Below are positions 11,170 to 20,927 of a stretch of 64,000 nt of DNA, one piece after another; position 1 is the first letter of the stretch; each line of letters starts with the position of its first letter. The DNA comes from Acanthopleura granulata (lineage: Eukaryota; Mollusca; Polyplacophora; Chitonida; Chitonidae). The notes under the pieces were generated by a model. That model did no database searches and was not told where the DNA came from. It saw nothing but the letters and a program-made list of their open reading frames with translations. The DNA is taken from NCBI GenBank assembly GCA_016165875.1, contig JABBOT010000030.1, positions 186,001 to 250,000 on the forward strand. The letters run 5' to 3'. The position numbers were made by a program, and so were the translations under genes.

Positions 11170-12063
11170 TCAATGACGGCAGCGCCAGCCGCTTGCAAAC
11201 AACCTTTCCTCTTTCATTAAAACACTGTATGCTTTAACGTATCTACGTGGTGCCACAGGGACGGAGAAGTTGCCTTCAGCCAGTCTTCAGCCGTTATCAG
11301 ACACTCATGCAAGGTGATTTTAGATTTTGCATTTTATAAACAAAGTGTTTGAAGTTGTTTGAATTTTTAAATGTTCAACTTACCGGCTGAGTAAAATAGC
11401 GAGAAAGGGCTACCATATTTCTTCCTCCAGTCATTTTTGCGACATAAACATAAACACTGACTTGACTTGGTTTCATATCTCTTGTCGTGACAGTCGTGTC
11501 AGTTTACCATAGAATGAATAAGTGCTGCATTTTAATGAATATGGAATTTCAACCCGCAATGCCACTGGCCAAGCGGTGAAGAATTTATGTCAAATGATGT
11601 TACAACTCTTGTGTATTGAAACGAATTTACAATACTAATTAAAAATGAACAGATTCGAGGGAGACACACTGTTTCCACAACGATACAAAATGTTAAGAAT
11701 TTGACGACGATGACGGCGATAAACAAACACCTGAATAACATTGTACCACATTGCTTGGAAGTTTAAACACACAGAGACCAACCTGTAGATGTGCATAAAA
11801 CTCTAGACATCAACAGTCTCACACTTTCTCTGTACATCATATGCACTAAACTCATCTCTCACCGAGGCCGCTTGTCTACCTCAGCATGTTATTGTGTCGT
11901 TGTCAAAATGAATGTGACAAAACAGCTAGATGTCACCCAGGTGCAAGTAAAGACGGGAACGGACTAAGTCTGACTGGCAAACATCGGCGGTCAAAAGACA
12001 ATACACGTCAAGAATTAAGACCATTGTTATCATCACACACATGGGCCCACTATCTAGACTCAC

Positions 12064-12151
12064 CAGTGACGAGTGTGGCAGTCAGGACGAGCAGTAATCC
12101 GGCTACGGTCGGAATCTTACCCCCAAATCTCGAAACATTGACGATTGCCAT
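12064..12151 (-). CDS. Leader-peptide exon of the type I receptor (copy A)
   Basis: ATG at 12,151 opens an 88-nt coding stretch ending CACTG|GTGAGTC, a near-perfect donor. It encodes MAIVNVSRFGGKIPTVAG then LLLVLTATLVT plus the first base of a Gly codon: a short N-region with Arg and Lys, a hydrophobic core from about residue 13 to 28, and a small-residue end typical of signal peptides. It ends in phase 1, the phase that opens the transmembrane exon at 9,448. A paralogous exon of the same length, phase and sequence pattern is at 60,250-60,337. The ectodomain exon(s) expected between here and 9,448 were not identified. Confidence 0.75.
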
Positions 12152-12555
12152 CCTCCACACGTTATATCTGAGTACTACACCTGTGTGAACTTAGCCGAAA
12201 CTAGCTACCACATATAGGTGCACTGATATCGAGTTTCTGTAATATTTACAAAAGACCTTTTTTCTTAACCCTTCATGACACAACGTTATTAGACAGATCT
12301 TTTTACTTCCCCGATCAATTAAGGCTTTACAGTTACATTTGATATATGCCACCCTTTTCTTCGTTGTGTAGTGTCATGCTCTGTTAGGTAAACTTTTGTA
12401 CCACCACGGTGCTCTACAATTAGCTTGATACTGATACCTTTTTATTGCGGTAACTATAGTGTGTGCAAGAGTTTTGCGTCCTGCTCAACAATTTTTTACT
12501 TATATGATGAGCACAATCCATTAGAAGCTTTATATATACTGTGTCTTCTTGTGGC

Positions 12556-12805
12556 ACTGCGAGTCCATGTCGCCGAAGTGCCACCGCCTCTACAACATCA
12601 TGTCGAAGACATAGGCACGACCACCCCTCCCAGTCAAATTATACGGACACCGGGCCGACCACCCCCGTTTCCTTGTTCTAACTCCTCAGTCCTGACCACC
12701 AACCGAGGAAGCAACAAATACCATTTTTAAAGTCTTTAATGTGGCCCCACGCGGGAGTGATCGCGGGTTTCCCGACCTCGAGTATGACGCTTTAACCACC
12801 AATCT
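12556..12805 (-). mobile_element. tRNA-derived SINE-like repeat, minus orientation
   Basis: Read on the minus strand, a tRNA-like head (GGTGGTTAAAGCGTCATACT, then a degenerate B-box region with CCCGCGATCACTCC) is followed by a GC-richer body containing GGGGTGGTCGTGCC and GGCGGTGGCACTTCGG. The body contrasts with the AT-rich surroundings. The plus-strand frames at 12,425-12,730 and 12,741-13,103 are shadows of this repeat. Confidence 0.5.
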
Positions 12806-12859
12806 ACAGAGGCAACTTAAGTACAGGACCTATCACAACACCCTGGTTAATCCCACGAA

Positions 12860-14060
12860 GCTGCAGCTACACTGTGTAATGTGCGACAAGAATGCGTTGT
12901 CTGTGGGACTAGAAAGGGGAAATTGCTATGGTGAAGGAAGTCAGAGGCGTAATTTGGTCAGCTGCAATATCTATAATTTTTCAGAGCACATCAGTATTTC
13001 ACACTTTATCCCCTGGCACACCACAGATTTTAAATGTCTCCGTCTAGATGTTTTTGACCCACTCAGGAGAGAAGGCTATGTTCGACCCTGTGTCCACAAG
13101 TAGGTCATGGCCTCGTTTGGAATGCGATGGGGATTTCCCTATCTGTTAAGTCACTATGGCCCATACATCCAGGTCTTACACGACTAATGAACTGAACTGT
13201 CTTAGGGCCTAACGTCTCCACAGATATCCATATGTCTTTTTATTTCAGCTCGGATCGGAAAGAATAAGATAATAACAGGCAACATATTTTATACATTCAT
13301 GGAATAAATTGTTGTTTTTGCCTGCGGATGGTTGTTGTTATTATTATTATTTTTTTTTTGATAATGACTATGGCGTTCTGATATATTGAGTTAAACAGTG
13401 CAAATGCCAGAGGCGGACAATGGTAAAACACAATCAGCCATTCACAATATCTACTGGTAGTAGACATCAACTGCGGGACACTGACGGAAAAATGTCTTTC
13501 CGAGTTATCAGGACTGCACAAGTTTCTACCAGATGCTCTTGACCATGGAGGCGAAGTGTTCGATTCTAGAATATGAACACGGAAAATCATGCTCTTAGCA
13601 AAGTGCATGTGAGGGAAAAATGCAGATTTCCAACACTGTTTACCTCAGAATCCCAGCTAACCAGCACAAGAAGATAGAAAAGGGAAAATTGAACATGGAA
13701 TAAACGGTAAAAATATATCGAAGTCATTGCACAGAAGTTATACATATGTGGTACAGAAGACATAATGAATAACGTAAGGATTTCTCTAGATGTACACGTC
13801 AGTGCAAACAGCACTTTAAAACTATAACGTCGGAATGAACCGTTTGTATACCGAGTTTTAACCTTAATATCTTTATTTCCCTCAAAATGCCATACGAGAT
13901 CATTTTGATGAAAAATATATTCAAGGAGCAGACATAGTATTTGTGCAAATAACTAAAAACAAGGAGGCACATTTTACATTACTGAGTTTTACTTATTGTC
14001 ATTTGACAAATTGAAATTGAAATACACGGGCTCTTCAGGGTAGAACTGACTTTATCAATC
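12860..14060. other. No gene recognised
   Basis: Contains a poly-T/TTA-rich tract near 13,330-13,360 and a minus-strand acceptor-like site at about 13,571 followed by a short open frame. That frame could be a final exon after the 15.4-kb exon (phase 0) but has no recognisable content. Confidence 0.4.
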
Positions 14061-14065
14061 GCGTA

Positions 14066-14345
14066 TTACCTGTGGGACCTCCGTGGCTCAGTCGGTTAGC
14101 GGGAGGGCAGTGCAATGACTCAGAAGCCTTTCATCTATGCAGTCGGTGTGAGTTCAAGTGCAGCTCATGCTGGTTTCTTCTCAGGCCGTACGTGGGAAGG
14201 TCTGCCAGCAACCGACGGATAGTCGTGGGTTTCCCCTGGGCTTTTCACGGTTGCCTCCCACTATAATGCTTTCCACCGTCGTATGAGTGATGTAGTGTTG
14301 AGTGAGGCGTAAATAGAATCAAAAATAATCAAATCAAGTCAAATG
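14066..14345 (+). mobile_element. SINE, full length
   Basis: The head GGACCTCCGTGGCTCAGTCG contains a good Pol III A box (TGGCTCAGTCGG) and a weaker B box follows (GAGTTCAAGTGC). The shared central block (CGTACGTGGGAAGGTCTGCC, then GTGGGTTTCCCC, then TAATGCTTTCC) leads to a CAAAAATAATCAAATCAA-type tail. This is the most complete copy in the window and shows that the family is tRNA-derived. Confidence 0.85.
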
Positions 14346-14349
14346 TATT

Positions 14350-15425
14350 ACTTGCATAGAGGTGAAATACAAGATTTACCCCCGTCGTTAACGTTTTACG
14401 CGGCATTTGAGTGCAGTTGTTAATATGTCGATAGGATATGGCGACCTTTGATGTGTTTTACACCAGAACGGCTGAGAGGGGCAAAGAATACATCTCTTCA
14501 GTTATTGCTTTTCTCGCTATGTGTCAATTAATGACTCTCCTCTACATCACTACGTTACATACAATTTACAATACACCGTGTACGTTACAAAATGATCTCT
14601 GTATATATGGAAACATGCATATGAATTAATTTAGCCGTGTAAATATGGCAGGTGTGGATTCATTCGAGGCCTGCTAATACGTGTTGAAAACAGACTTTAC
14701 AGCAATTTGTGATTTATAACACAAAAGAATACAGAATTCGTACAAGAAGTCGTAACTCACATCATTCGAACCCAGAATTGTACATATCATTCACGATACA
14801 CAATTTTCGTTACATTTACCACCTCTAGAAGTGTACAGCACTTGATGAGTAGTACAGTACACCTCTCAAGTGTCCAAAACCGCACCTTTATGTTCTCATA
14901 CAAAGTATTTGACAACGCTCTCCCTAAAATGTAGTACGTAATATGTATTTGCAATACGAGAGTTTAGGGATCGAATTCTTTTGCCATTAACCCTAGAAAT
15001 AATCCTGTGTCATGTCATCTTTCAAACAGTAAATGGACATAAATATTAGTTTACATCAAGAAATATTAGAGCCCTTTTTATCAGTGTCAAACCATTCTGA
15101 CACCGACACCGACAGTAAAGATTCATGAGTTTGCCAACTCCACGACGGCAGTTGCATGGCTCGGCCTGGAAAGTGTGGATAGGTGTGTGAGATTTACGTC
15201 TTAAAAATACTCTTCATGGTGATAAATTCGTTATGTGGCAAATACCTCCCCTTGTATTCCCGAAAGATCGTCACATAACTTATAGCATAAGTACATGTAT
15301 ACTAAATAGACGGCAAAATCACAGTGTTAGTTTTATGATCTGTTCACCAGATTACAAACGCTGCATTCTAAGTGCATCATTTTAATCACGCGCAAAGTTT
15401 GCCTCAGAGTAGCGAACAGCCTTAC
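14350..15425. other. No gene recognised
   Basis: AT-rich, no repeat family or splice-bounded frame identified. It would be intronic if the exon at 15,426-15,612 has a downstream partner. Confidence 0.4.
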
Positions 15426-15612
15426 CGCTGACGTGTCCGGTGTATTAGCAGATTCGTGCAGGCCGACAGTGTCATTGTCATAAGGTGACGGTGAGGGCGC
15501 ACTGCCGTTAACGTATGCATTAGGATTGCTACTTCCCTGGTCATCAAAGCTGGACCTGTCAGCTGTTGGAACGACTCGGCTGCTCGTTCTGTTCACTCCA
15601 CGTAATGATAAA
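15426..15612 (-). CDS. Internal exon, tyrosine-containing receptor-tail-like segment
   Basis: The 187-nt exon begins after ATGTCATGAG and ends ACGTCAGCG|GTAAGGC, a strong donor. It gives one base plus 62 codons: LSLRGVNRTSSRVVPTADRS, then SFDDQGSSNPNAYVNGSAPS, then PSPYDNDTVGLHESANTPDT, then SA. The composition (Ser/Pro/Asn, YVNG with a YxN Grb2-type motif, YDND) resembles the tail exon at 6.3 kb, though direct homology is not certain. Its phase-2 start accepts the exon at 17,522-17,579 in frame, and it ends in phase 0. The acceptor pyrimidine tract is only moderate, so the start is the weaker boundary. The longer 94-codon frame with an apparent Met start reads into intron past the donor. Confidence 0.55.
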
Positions 15613-15974
15613 CTCATGACATTCTCATAAGAATGATTGAATTTGATAAAGCTTTGTCATTAGAATGCGTATTTTCCAGAACACCGTTTTCCCTGGCTTT
15701 TAAGAGTCTATGTTTCCTGAGAATAAAGGGAGTTTACATAGATATAATTTATTTTCATCTAAAATATTATGTTTTTGATGGATTGTTCAACGTTTCTAAT
15801 TGTTGCGCATATTTGCCCATTAGAGACAAATAATTCCTTTTCAAGCACCTAAATATATCATCGGGTGGGGGCGACACTTGCACTTGCAAGATGGGGAATC
15901 TTGCCGTTGTCTTCGCGGGATCTTTATGTTTCTATTACGCTGCACATTGTAACAGAGGGAGATCAGCTATCTTG

Positions 15975-16190
15975 TGTCTTGACGGAGGCCACATAGCGGT
16001 TACAGTGTACAGTCGCTGAATCTACATGCTGATTACAGCATACAGTAACTAAAGCCACATACAGATTACTGGTTATCGCCACCCGGACTGGGAATTCCAA
16101 GTTTCCCCGATACGATGGCCGATAATCGTGCGTGGAATGCGGCACAAAACTTTGAAATTATTTGATTTTCCTCATAACGATATTTATAAT
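15975..16190 (+). mobile_element. Diverged copy of the minisatellite-plus-tail element
   Basis: Roughly three diverged units (CTACATGCTGATTACAG, then CATACAGTAACTAAAG) precede a tail that matches 9,093-9,202 through GAAATTATTTGATTTTCCTC to CAACGATATTTATAATG-like sequence. Same order and orientation as the 8.8-9.2 kb element. Confidence 0.6.
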
Positions 16191-16489
16191 GTTCTCTTTT
16201 TTTTTAATTATTATTGGACACCTGGTATTTAATACCCTTTAGTTATTTTAGACAAACAGGTGGCCTGGATGCTGTCGAAGAATTTGATTTACTATTCGAC
16301 ATGGAATGTAACGTTACCGAACTATAACATGATGATTTTTTCTTTCTAAGCAATTCACATATCACACATATCTGGGTTTTGATAATTCTCTAGAACACCA
16401 GTACTATGGTTGCACAGAGCTTATTCGTGTTTTGTGATATTACTTAGGCTGTTGCCGAGTGAGAAGATACTAAACTATATGGAGGCATA

Positions 16490-16632
16490 CGTGGGAAGGT
16501 CTGCCAGCAACCTGAGGATGATCGTGGGTTTCCCCCGGCATCTGTCCGGTTTCCTCCTACAATAATGCTGGTCGCCGTCGCAGAAGTGAAATATTTTTGA
16601 GTACGGTGTAAAACACCAGTCGAATAAATACA
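16490..16632 (+). mobile_element. SINE, 5'-truncated
   Basis: It starts within the central block (CATACGTGGGAAGGTCTGCC, CCGGTTTCCTCCTAC, TAATGCTGGTCGCCGTCG) and runs to GTAAAACACCAGTCGAATAA. The tRNA-like head is missing. Confidence 0.8.
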
Positions 16633-16639
16633 TCAATCA

Positions 16640-17521
16640 TCAGAAGATTAACTACAGTAGTTTCCCCGTATATTCCTGCTGTCCTGAATATCCAATTATA
16701 TCCAAACACCACTCAGTATACATGTAGAAGACTGAAACCTAGCGGCTTGTCAAATGAACGTTCTCTCGGTGTGCTCGACTGTGTGAATGTTGAACTATCC
16801 ACTGAATAACAGAAGACTGCTAAAACGTCGCAGCGCATTGAACATCTTCTTTTTAACACCAAAAAGGAGGTGTACCTTATCACAATTAATCGGCGAGGTA
16901 CTGGTCTCGGCGAATGCTCTTAGGGAGCCCAGCGCATGGGTTGCCCAATTTACATATGCTACATCTAGCCCGACTTTATAGAATGTAATAAATATTTTAC
17001 ATTAAGAAACCTCTCTGTGATTCATCATTTTGTGCTGTAGGTTTACAGATATCAAGAAAGGGTAGAGTGCAAAATGTTAGGCCACCCTCTTATGGGAACT
17101 GAACCGTTTACGAGGTTTTTTTTAATTGATCCCTGTGAGTTGCCGTAATGCGTCACGTATGACTTGTTGTGTTACACCGTAAATCACACTCTATACGCCA
17201 TTTTGGTAAGCCTCAGCAAGAGACCAAGCAAAACACGAATTAACGAATATCGCTGCTCGCTTCACCAGACACCTATAAAGATCTACTAAAGTCTGTAGAC
17301 TTTAGTATTTTGTGCCTAGGCGGTTCTCCCTCTACTTGCAGCGAGGGTTGAAGACGAGAGAGTTTTGGATGGATTTCTGGGAAACGAAATAAATCCCATA
17401 ATTACAGGCGAACAGTTATGTAAAGCGGATCAAGCTAAAATACTTGAGACATCTGTCTTCTTCCCCAAATTTATCCCAAAAAAAGCTGAATATCAATAAC
17501 TGAAATAAATATTAGCCTCAC
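16640..17521. other. No gene recognised; one perfect hairpin
   Basis: At 17,284-17,307 TACTAAAGTCT and AGACTTTAGTA form an 11-bp perfect stem with a 2-base loop and no U-tract. Otherwise unremarkable. Confidence 0.5.
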
Positions 17522-17579
17522 CGAAACACTGCCTTGTAGATGTCAGGTAGATGTCTCTCCTGAACAGAGACACCGGCAC
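17522..17579 (-). CDS. Small internal exon upstream of the 15.4-kb exon
   Basis: A strong acceptor (AGACCTTTTTTGTCAG) and strong donor (TTTCG|GTGAGG) bound 58 nt on the minus strand. In the phase-1 to phase-2 reading it encodes AGVSVQERHLPDIYKAVF and leaves CG, which the first T of the exon at 15,612 completes as Arg, continuing into LSLRGVNRT. A second open frame in this exon cannot be excluded from the exon alone; the first is preferred because it fits the downstream phase. DIYKAV is another tyrosine motif. No domain family was recognised. Upstream exons were not found, and the parent gene may be the one that starts at 60.3 kb (inference). Confidence 0.5.
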
Positions 17580-17600
17580 CTGACAAAAAAGGTCTATACA

Positions 17601-17904
17601 CGTGGTGTTGTCAGGACAGGTACTGCCACCAGGTATGCAAGGCTATGAGACATAAACAGCGTAAAGTCTACTAACAACACACACACGCAATGTACACTTA
17701 CAGTAAATCAAAGTGTAGAGGTCAGAGTATGCAGCCAAACTCAGTTGAGGCCTACGCAGTGTACACGTACAGTACGGTCAAAGTCTACATCCAAACTCAG
17801 TCGAGGCCTCCGCAGTGTACACGTACAATATGATCAACGCCTGCATCCAAACAAGTGCAATATAAAGATTTAGTCTAAATCCAAACGTGGTGTTGTCAGG
17901 ACAG
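17601..17904 (+). repeat. Short minisatellite flanked by direct repeats
   Basis: Three copies of a unit of about 56-69 bp (GCAGTGTACACGTACAGTA, then CATCCAAACTCAGTCGAGGC) begin at about 17,687, 17,756 and 17,812. The cluster is bracketed by two copies of CGTGGTGTTGTCAGGACAG (17,601-17,619 and 17,886-17,904), consistent with replication slippage or excision between direct repeats. Confidence 0.75.
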
Positions 17905-18322
17905 CGTCTGATTTTAGGGTAGAACCCTTCTTCAACAAATATGCCAATAACAAGTCATGCACTCAGGTAAGGTTTGAAATTCAAATAATAAATACATCAT
18001 TAACCTATGGAGTAATATTGTCACCTATGAATCTAACATAAATTAAGCACGTACAAGTAAAAAGCGTCTTATTTATTTGCGAGGCAATATATTTGAACGG
18101 TGTAAGGTATGCACTTATGAATGTCATCATTTTAAATGCTTGTTGAATACAATGTGTTATATATTTATAAATGTGAGATATTTCTCATGTACGGAAGCGC
18201 CATGAAATAACTTAGTCAGTAACAGACATCCTCTCCGACAAGCAGTGCCTAACGGTGTTGGTTACAAGATACAGAGTGACGTAGCAAAAACAGAAAAAAA
18301 ACTCGCTACTAATGCGTACAAA

Positions 18323-18600
18323 ATATAGAGCCGTAAAGGAGACATGCGAAAAAAATTTCATTCACTTTCCCAAAAAGTAATAAACTCTGAGAATTTATCT
18401 CACGCATACATGCAAAAAATTTTTTTCTCCTTCCAAAAAAAAAATAGTTGGCATTTATTCAAAAAGAAAAAGTCGGGATTCACCAGAGAAAATACGGAAC
18501 CGTAAATGGGACATGCGGAAAAAAATTCTTTTCACTTTCCAAAAAAATAAGCTCGGAATTTATCTCGCACGTATATGAAAAAAAACATTTTTGGCAGGGC
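18323..18600 (+). repeat. Two tandem copies, about 170-bp period, A-rich
   Basis: CCGTAAAGGAGACATGCG...TCACTTTCCC...GAATTTATCTCACGCATA recurs as CCGTAAATGGGACATGCGG...TCACTTTCC...GAATTTATCTCGCACGTA. The copies are diverged, with long A runs, and end beside a GGGGGGTGGGGGTGG tract near 18,601. Confidence 0.7.
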
Positions 18601-18649
18601 GGGGGGTGGGGGTGGATTCGCCATCCAACATAAAAAAGTCAACCTGGGC

Positions 18650-18845
18650 TTTCATTGCTGTCACGCGGTCCGACTTACTGTCAGCCAATGGAAAAGGTAT
18701 GCGCTTCTTATCAAGGGACGCAAACAGATACACGGAAGTTTTCCATTGGTGGAACTATCTCGGACCCCGACATAATCAGCCAATGAATGGGTGGTATACC
18801 ATTAGCTCCATTTTGTCACGCGGGCGAAGGACGTCCTGAATAGAG
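18650..18845 (+). promoter_or_regulatory. CCAAT-rich promoter-like block with first-exon donor
   Basis: Three CCAAT boxes (18,685, 18,745 inverted, 18,780) and repeated TCACGCGG motifs occur in a GC-richer patch ending in AGAG|GTAAGTGCC (donor at 18,846). The next acceptor, GACTTCAG, is at 18,925, giving an 80-bp intron before a well-placed ATG. The third TCACGCGG, in the intron, overlaps an ETS-like CGGAAG. On the minus strand TGACA|GTAAGTCGG (about 18,670) is also a strong donor, so the block could drive both directions. Confidence 0.45.
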
Positions 18846-18946
18846 GTAAGTGCCATGATATCTTCGGAGATTTGTTAAACTGGGATTGTTGTTTACATCA
18901 CGCGGAAGAAGACATATGACTTCAGTTCACTAAACAATCTGCCAAG

Positions 18947-19108
18947 ATGGGAGAGGATCCACGATTAACAATCAGCCTCAGCTTTACAACACCTGTCCAC
19001 AAAATAAAAAAGCTACCCCCTGTCACGATTTCTCCAAGAGATTTCGTACCTACTACTAATGTCTTCTTGTACTCAAACAGCAGCCAACGAACTATATATA
19101 AAATATGA
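18947..19108 (+). CDS. Putative 5' coding exon of an unrecognised plus-strand gene
   Basis: Following the spliced leader described for 18,650-18,845, the first ATG sits in good context (GCCAAGATGGG) and opens 53 codons: MGEDPRLTISLSFTTPVHKI, then KKLPPVTISPRDFVPTTNVF, and so on, to TGA at 19,106. It may be a short complete ORF, or an exon leaving at a GT such as GATTTC|GTACCT. No domain or family was recognised and no downstream partner exon fits clearly. The minus strand here is also open for about 49 codons, so coding is unproven. Confidence 0.3.
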   Translation: MGEDPRLTISLSFTTPVHKIKKLPPVTISPRDFVPTTNVFLYSNSSQRTIYKI

Positions 19109-19109
19109 T

Positions 19110-20639
19110 AAAAATCTATACATGCACAGCATACATAAAATGGTTCGTACAGTTTTAAGATTGATCCACTTAAGCGCCTTAATATTTAGACAGTCATACA
19201 AAATAATATTGGCGACTTACGCCGCACTTCTTGTAATGGTGGGATACGTGAAGAATTTGCGATGGCCATTCCGAATCACCTGTATAAATGTCATTTTTCT
19301 TTATTTATTTGGCTAGAAACTGAGAACATGGACGAAACAATCACATCTTACCCTGCAATCCAGGGACGAGATAAATCTGTTCTCATACAGAACCATAGTA
19401 AATAATGTTTCTTGGGCATTTTCTTAATTTTTCTAAGTTTAGAAATACATTTTCCCACAGCAGATCAGGAAAGGTTAAACTATTGTAGTCAAACATAAAA
19501 AGAAAGAAAATGTAGGTTTGGAATATATTTTGCATAAAACGAAACATGTAACTGAGATAATAATATTAAATTTGAAACATACAGATATTATCTTATTCAA
19601 GAAAATTTTAGGGAACGACAAGTAAAATCTAGATTTTATATCATGGTCAGATTTAATTCCGTTATAATGTTAAGCTCATACAGCAAAGCTAACTCAAACA
19701 TGTGCTGTTCTTCTCAAAGTAATTTGTTTTTCAAAAAGAAAAAAAGCTTGAGCCAGGTGGCCTTATTACAATGCAAAGATGTTTGGAAATGAAAGAAAAG
19801 ATTTTATTAGGACAGTTTCAAACAGATGTGTACTGTCTTTATTTTGATTTGTTACATTAATGCAAGTATCTTTGTTCTTTTGTAGAAACTAAACATAATC
19901 TAAGGCCGTAAGGGAAGAAATATGCCGTCAGCACCTAGAAGCAACCTGTACTGGAAAGAACTCTAAACTCAGGTGTTCTTTCGCACATGGCTACAAGATC
20001 CCGAAAGTGTGTCATACAGAAAATGATGAAATATTTCTTAAAAGATAAAGACCACACTTAAATTAAATACATGGCATGACGAACTCAGTCCAGCAGTTAT
20101 CTGGCTATATTTTCTACGAACACTGTTCTGCTGATAAAAAGCCATTACAGACTTCGTGATATTTTACAGAAGGTTTGTACTGAAACATATACACCAACTG
20201 GAAACTGCATGTATTTCTGAATGTGTTAAAAGTTAAATGGCTACTTCAAACATATGAAAAAAATTTTTCAAGCGTTTCATTTTATATTCACATTATCAGG
20301 TGACAAGGATGTTACGCGCTTGAAACTATTGGGCCTACGTCACAGACCACACAAAATGTCTTCTAGTCCACAGAGCATGATCAAATGTCAGCTTCCCCTG
20401 TCGTAGTACTGTTCGGAAAACTTTACGGAAATGAACATAGTATTGTCCATCCGGTTTGGAAAATTTAACCATGAACATGCACTGTCTTTCGCCATAATAT
20501 GAACAGTTATGTAGTACCCGAGGTTACCATTCCCGAAGTTAACCGGAATCATCCGAAGTGTGAGGCTAAGTGTAAGCTAGCTGACATAAATATTTGTGTT
20601 TATTGAGAACATAAATATTTGCATTCTCAAATAGAAACT
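19110..20639. other. AT-rich sequence left of the array, no gene recognised
   Basis: Two minus-strand segments near 19,220-19,275 and 19,370-19,420 have acceptable splice sites (TTATACAG acceptor with GCGGC|GTAAGTC donor; GCAGG|GTAAGATG donor), but their phases do not join without a stop. Otherwise no features. Confidence 0.4.
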
Positions 20640-20705
20640 GTGTCTCTTTGACAGAGACTAGTTGAAATTTTGAGTCGGCAAACCAGACTAAAATTGTCTC
20701 GTACG

Positions 20706-20754
20706 TTGCTCAGTGAAGTCACTGTCTGACGGCCAGATCAGCGGCGATCGAACC
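20706..20754 (+). ncRNA. tRNA-like head with Pol III A and B boxes (family in the array)
   Basis: TTGCTCAGTGA (A-box-like) and GCGATCGAACC (B-box-like) lie 28 bases apart. Between them TCTG/CAGA can pair around ACGGC like an anticodon stem. Related copies lie at about 23,715, 31,360, 40,726, 48,810 and 54,632, with B boxes decayed to varying degrees. It looks like the head of an old tRNA-derived SINE captured in the unit. It is not a functional tRNA: the arms are short and the anticodon loop is only five bases. Confidence 0.4.
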
Positions 20755-20886
20755 TAATTAATTTGTTAATAATGAGATGACTTTGTTGAATGAAGAGTAT
20801 ATTTAGTCGGTAACACCAGCTGTTCAGCTGATATTTCGTACTTGTCAAAATACACTATTTTTTTTTCGTTTCTTTGTTTTTGTCAG

Positions 20887-20927
20887 AATCGACGATCGAG
20901 TCAATATTGTTTGTCTTACGGTCTGAG
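20887..20927 (+). other. Exon-like segment 'a' (41 nt), first of several copies
   Basis: A long T-rich tract ending TTTTTGTCAG precedes, and CTGAG|GTAATG follows. The frame (two bases, then 13 codons) reads STIESILFVLRSE here and (S/P)T(I/M)EPILFVLR(S/C)(E/D) in copies at 24,042, 31,687, 41,053 and 54,952; a related segment without the same pyrimidine tract is at about 25,902, 33,547 and 42,913. Phases fit segment 'b' (24,808): joined, they give 27 codons without a stop. No protein family was recognised and selection is not shown. Confidence 0.3.

Noticed and set aside
11532..11741. Minus frame ending INSSPLGQWHCGLKF, resembling an Ig F strand, in the right place for the missing ectodomain
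   Set aside because: No B-strand Cys/C-strand Trp arrangement and no usable donor after the motif; too weak to annotate, though it is the best ectodomain candidate seen.
11860..11975. Minus segment between TTTGCCAG acceptor and CCTCG|GTGAGAG donor, also placed for an ectodomain exon
   Set aside because: All three frames contain stops.
12425..13103. Two adjacent plus frames of about 100 and 120 codons with proline-rich content
   Set aside because: They largely coincide with a minus-oriented SINE-like repeat.
15890..16018. Plus-strand ATG with good context opening MGNLAVVFAGSLCFYYAAHC, signal-peptide-like
   Set aside because: Runs directly into the minisatellite-derived element and stops; no donor follows. 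Probably chance.
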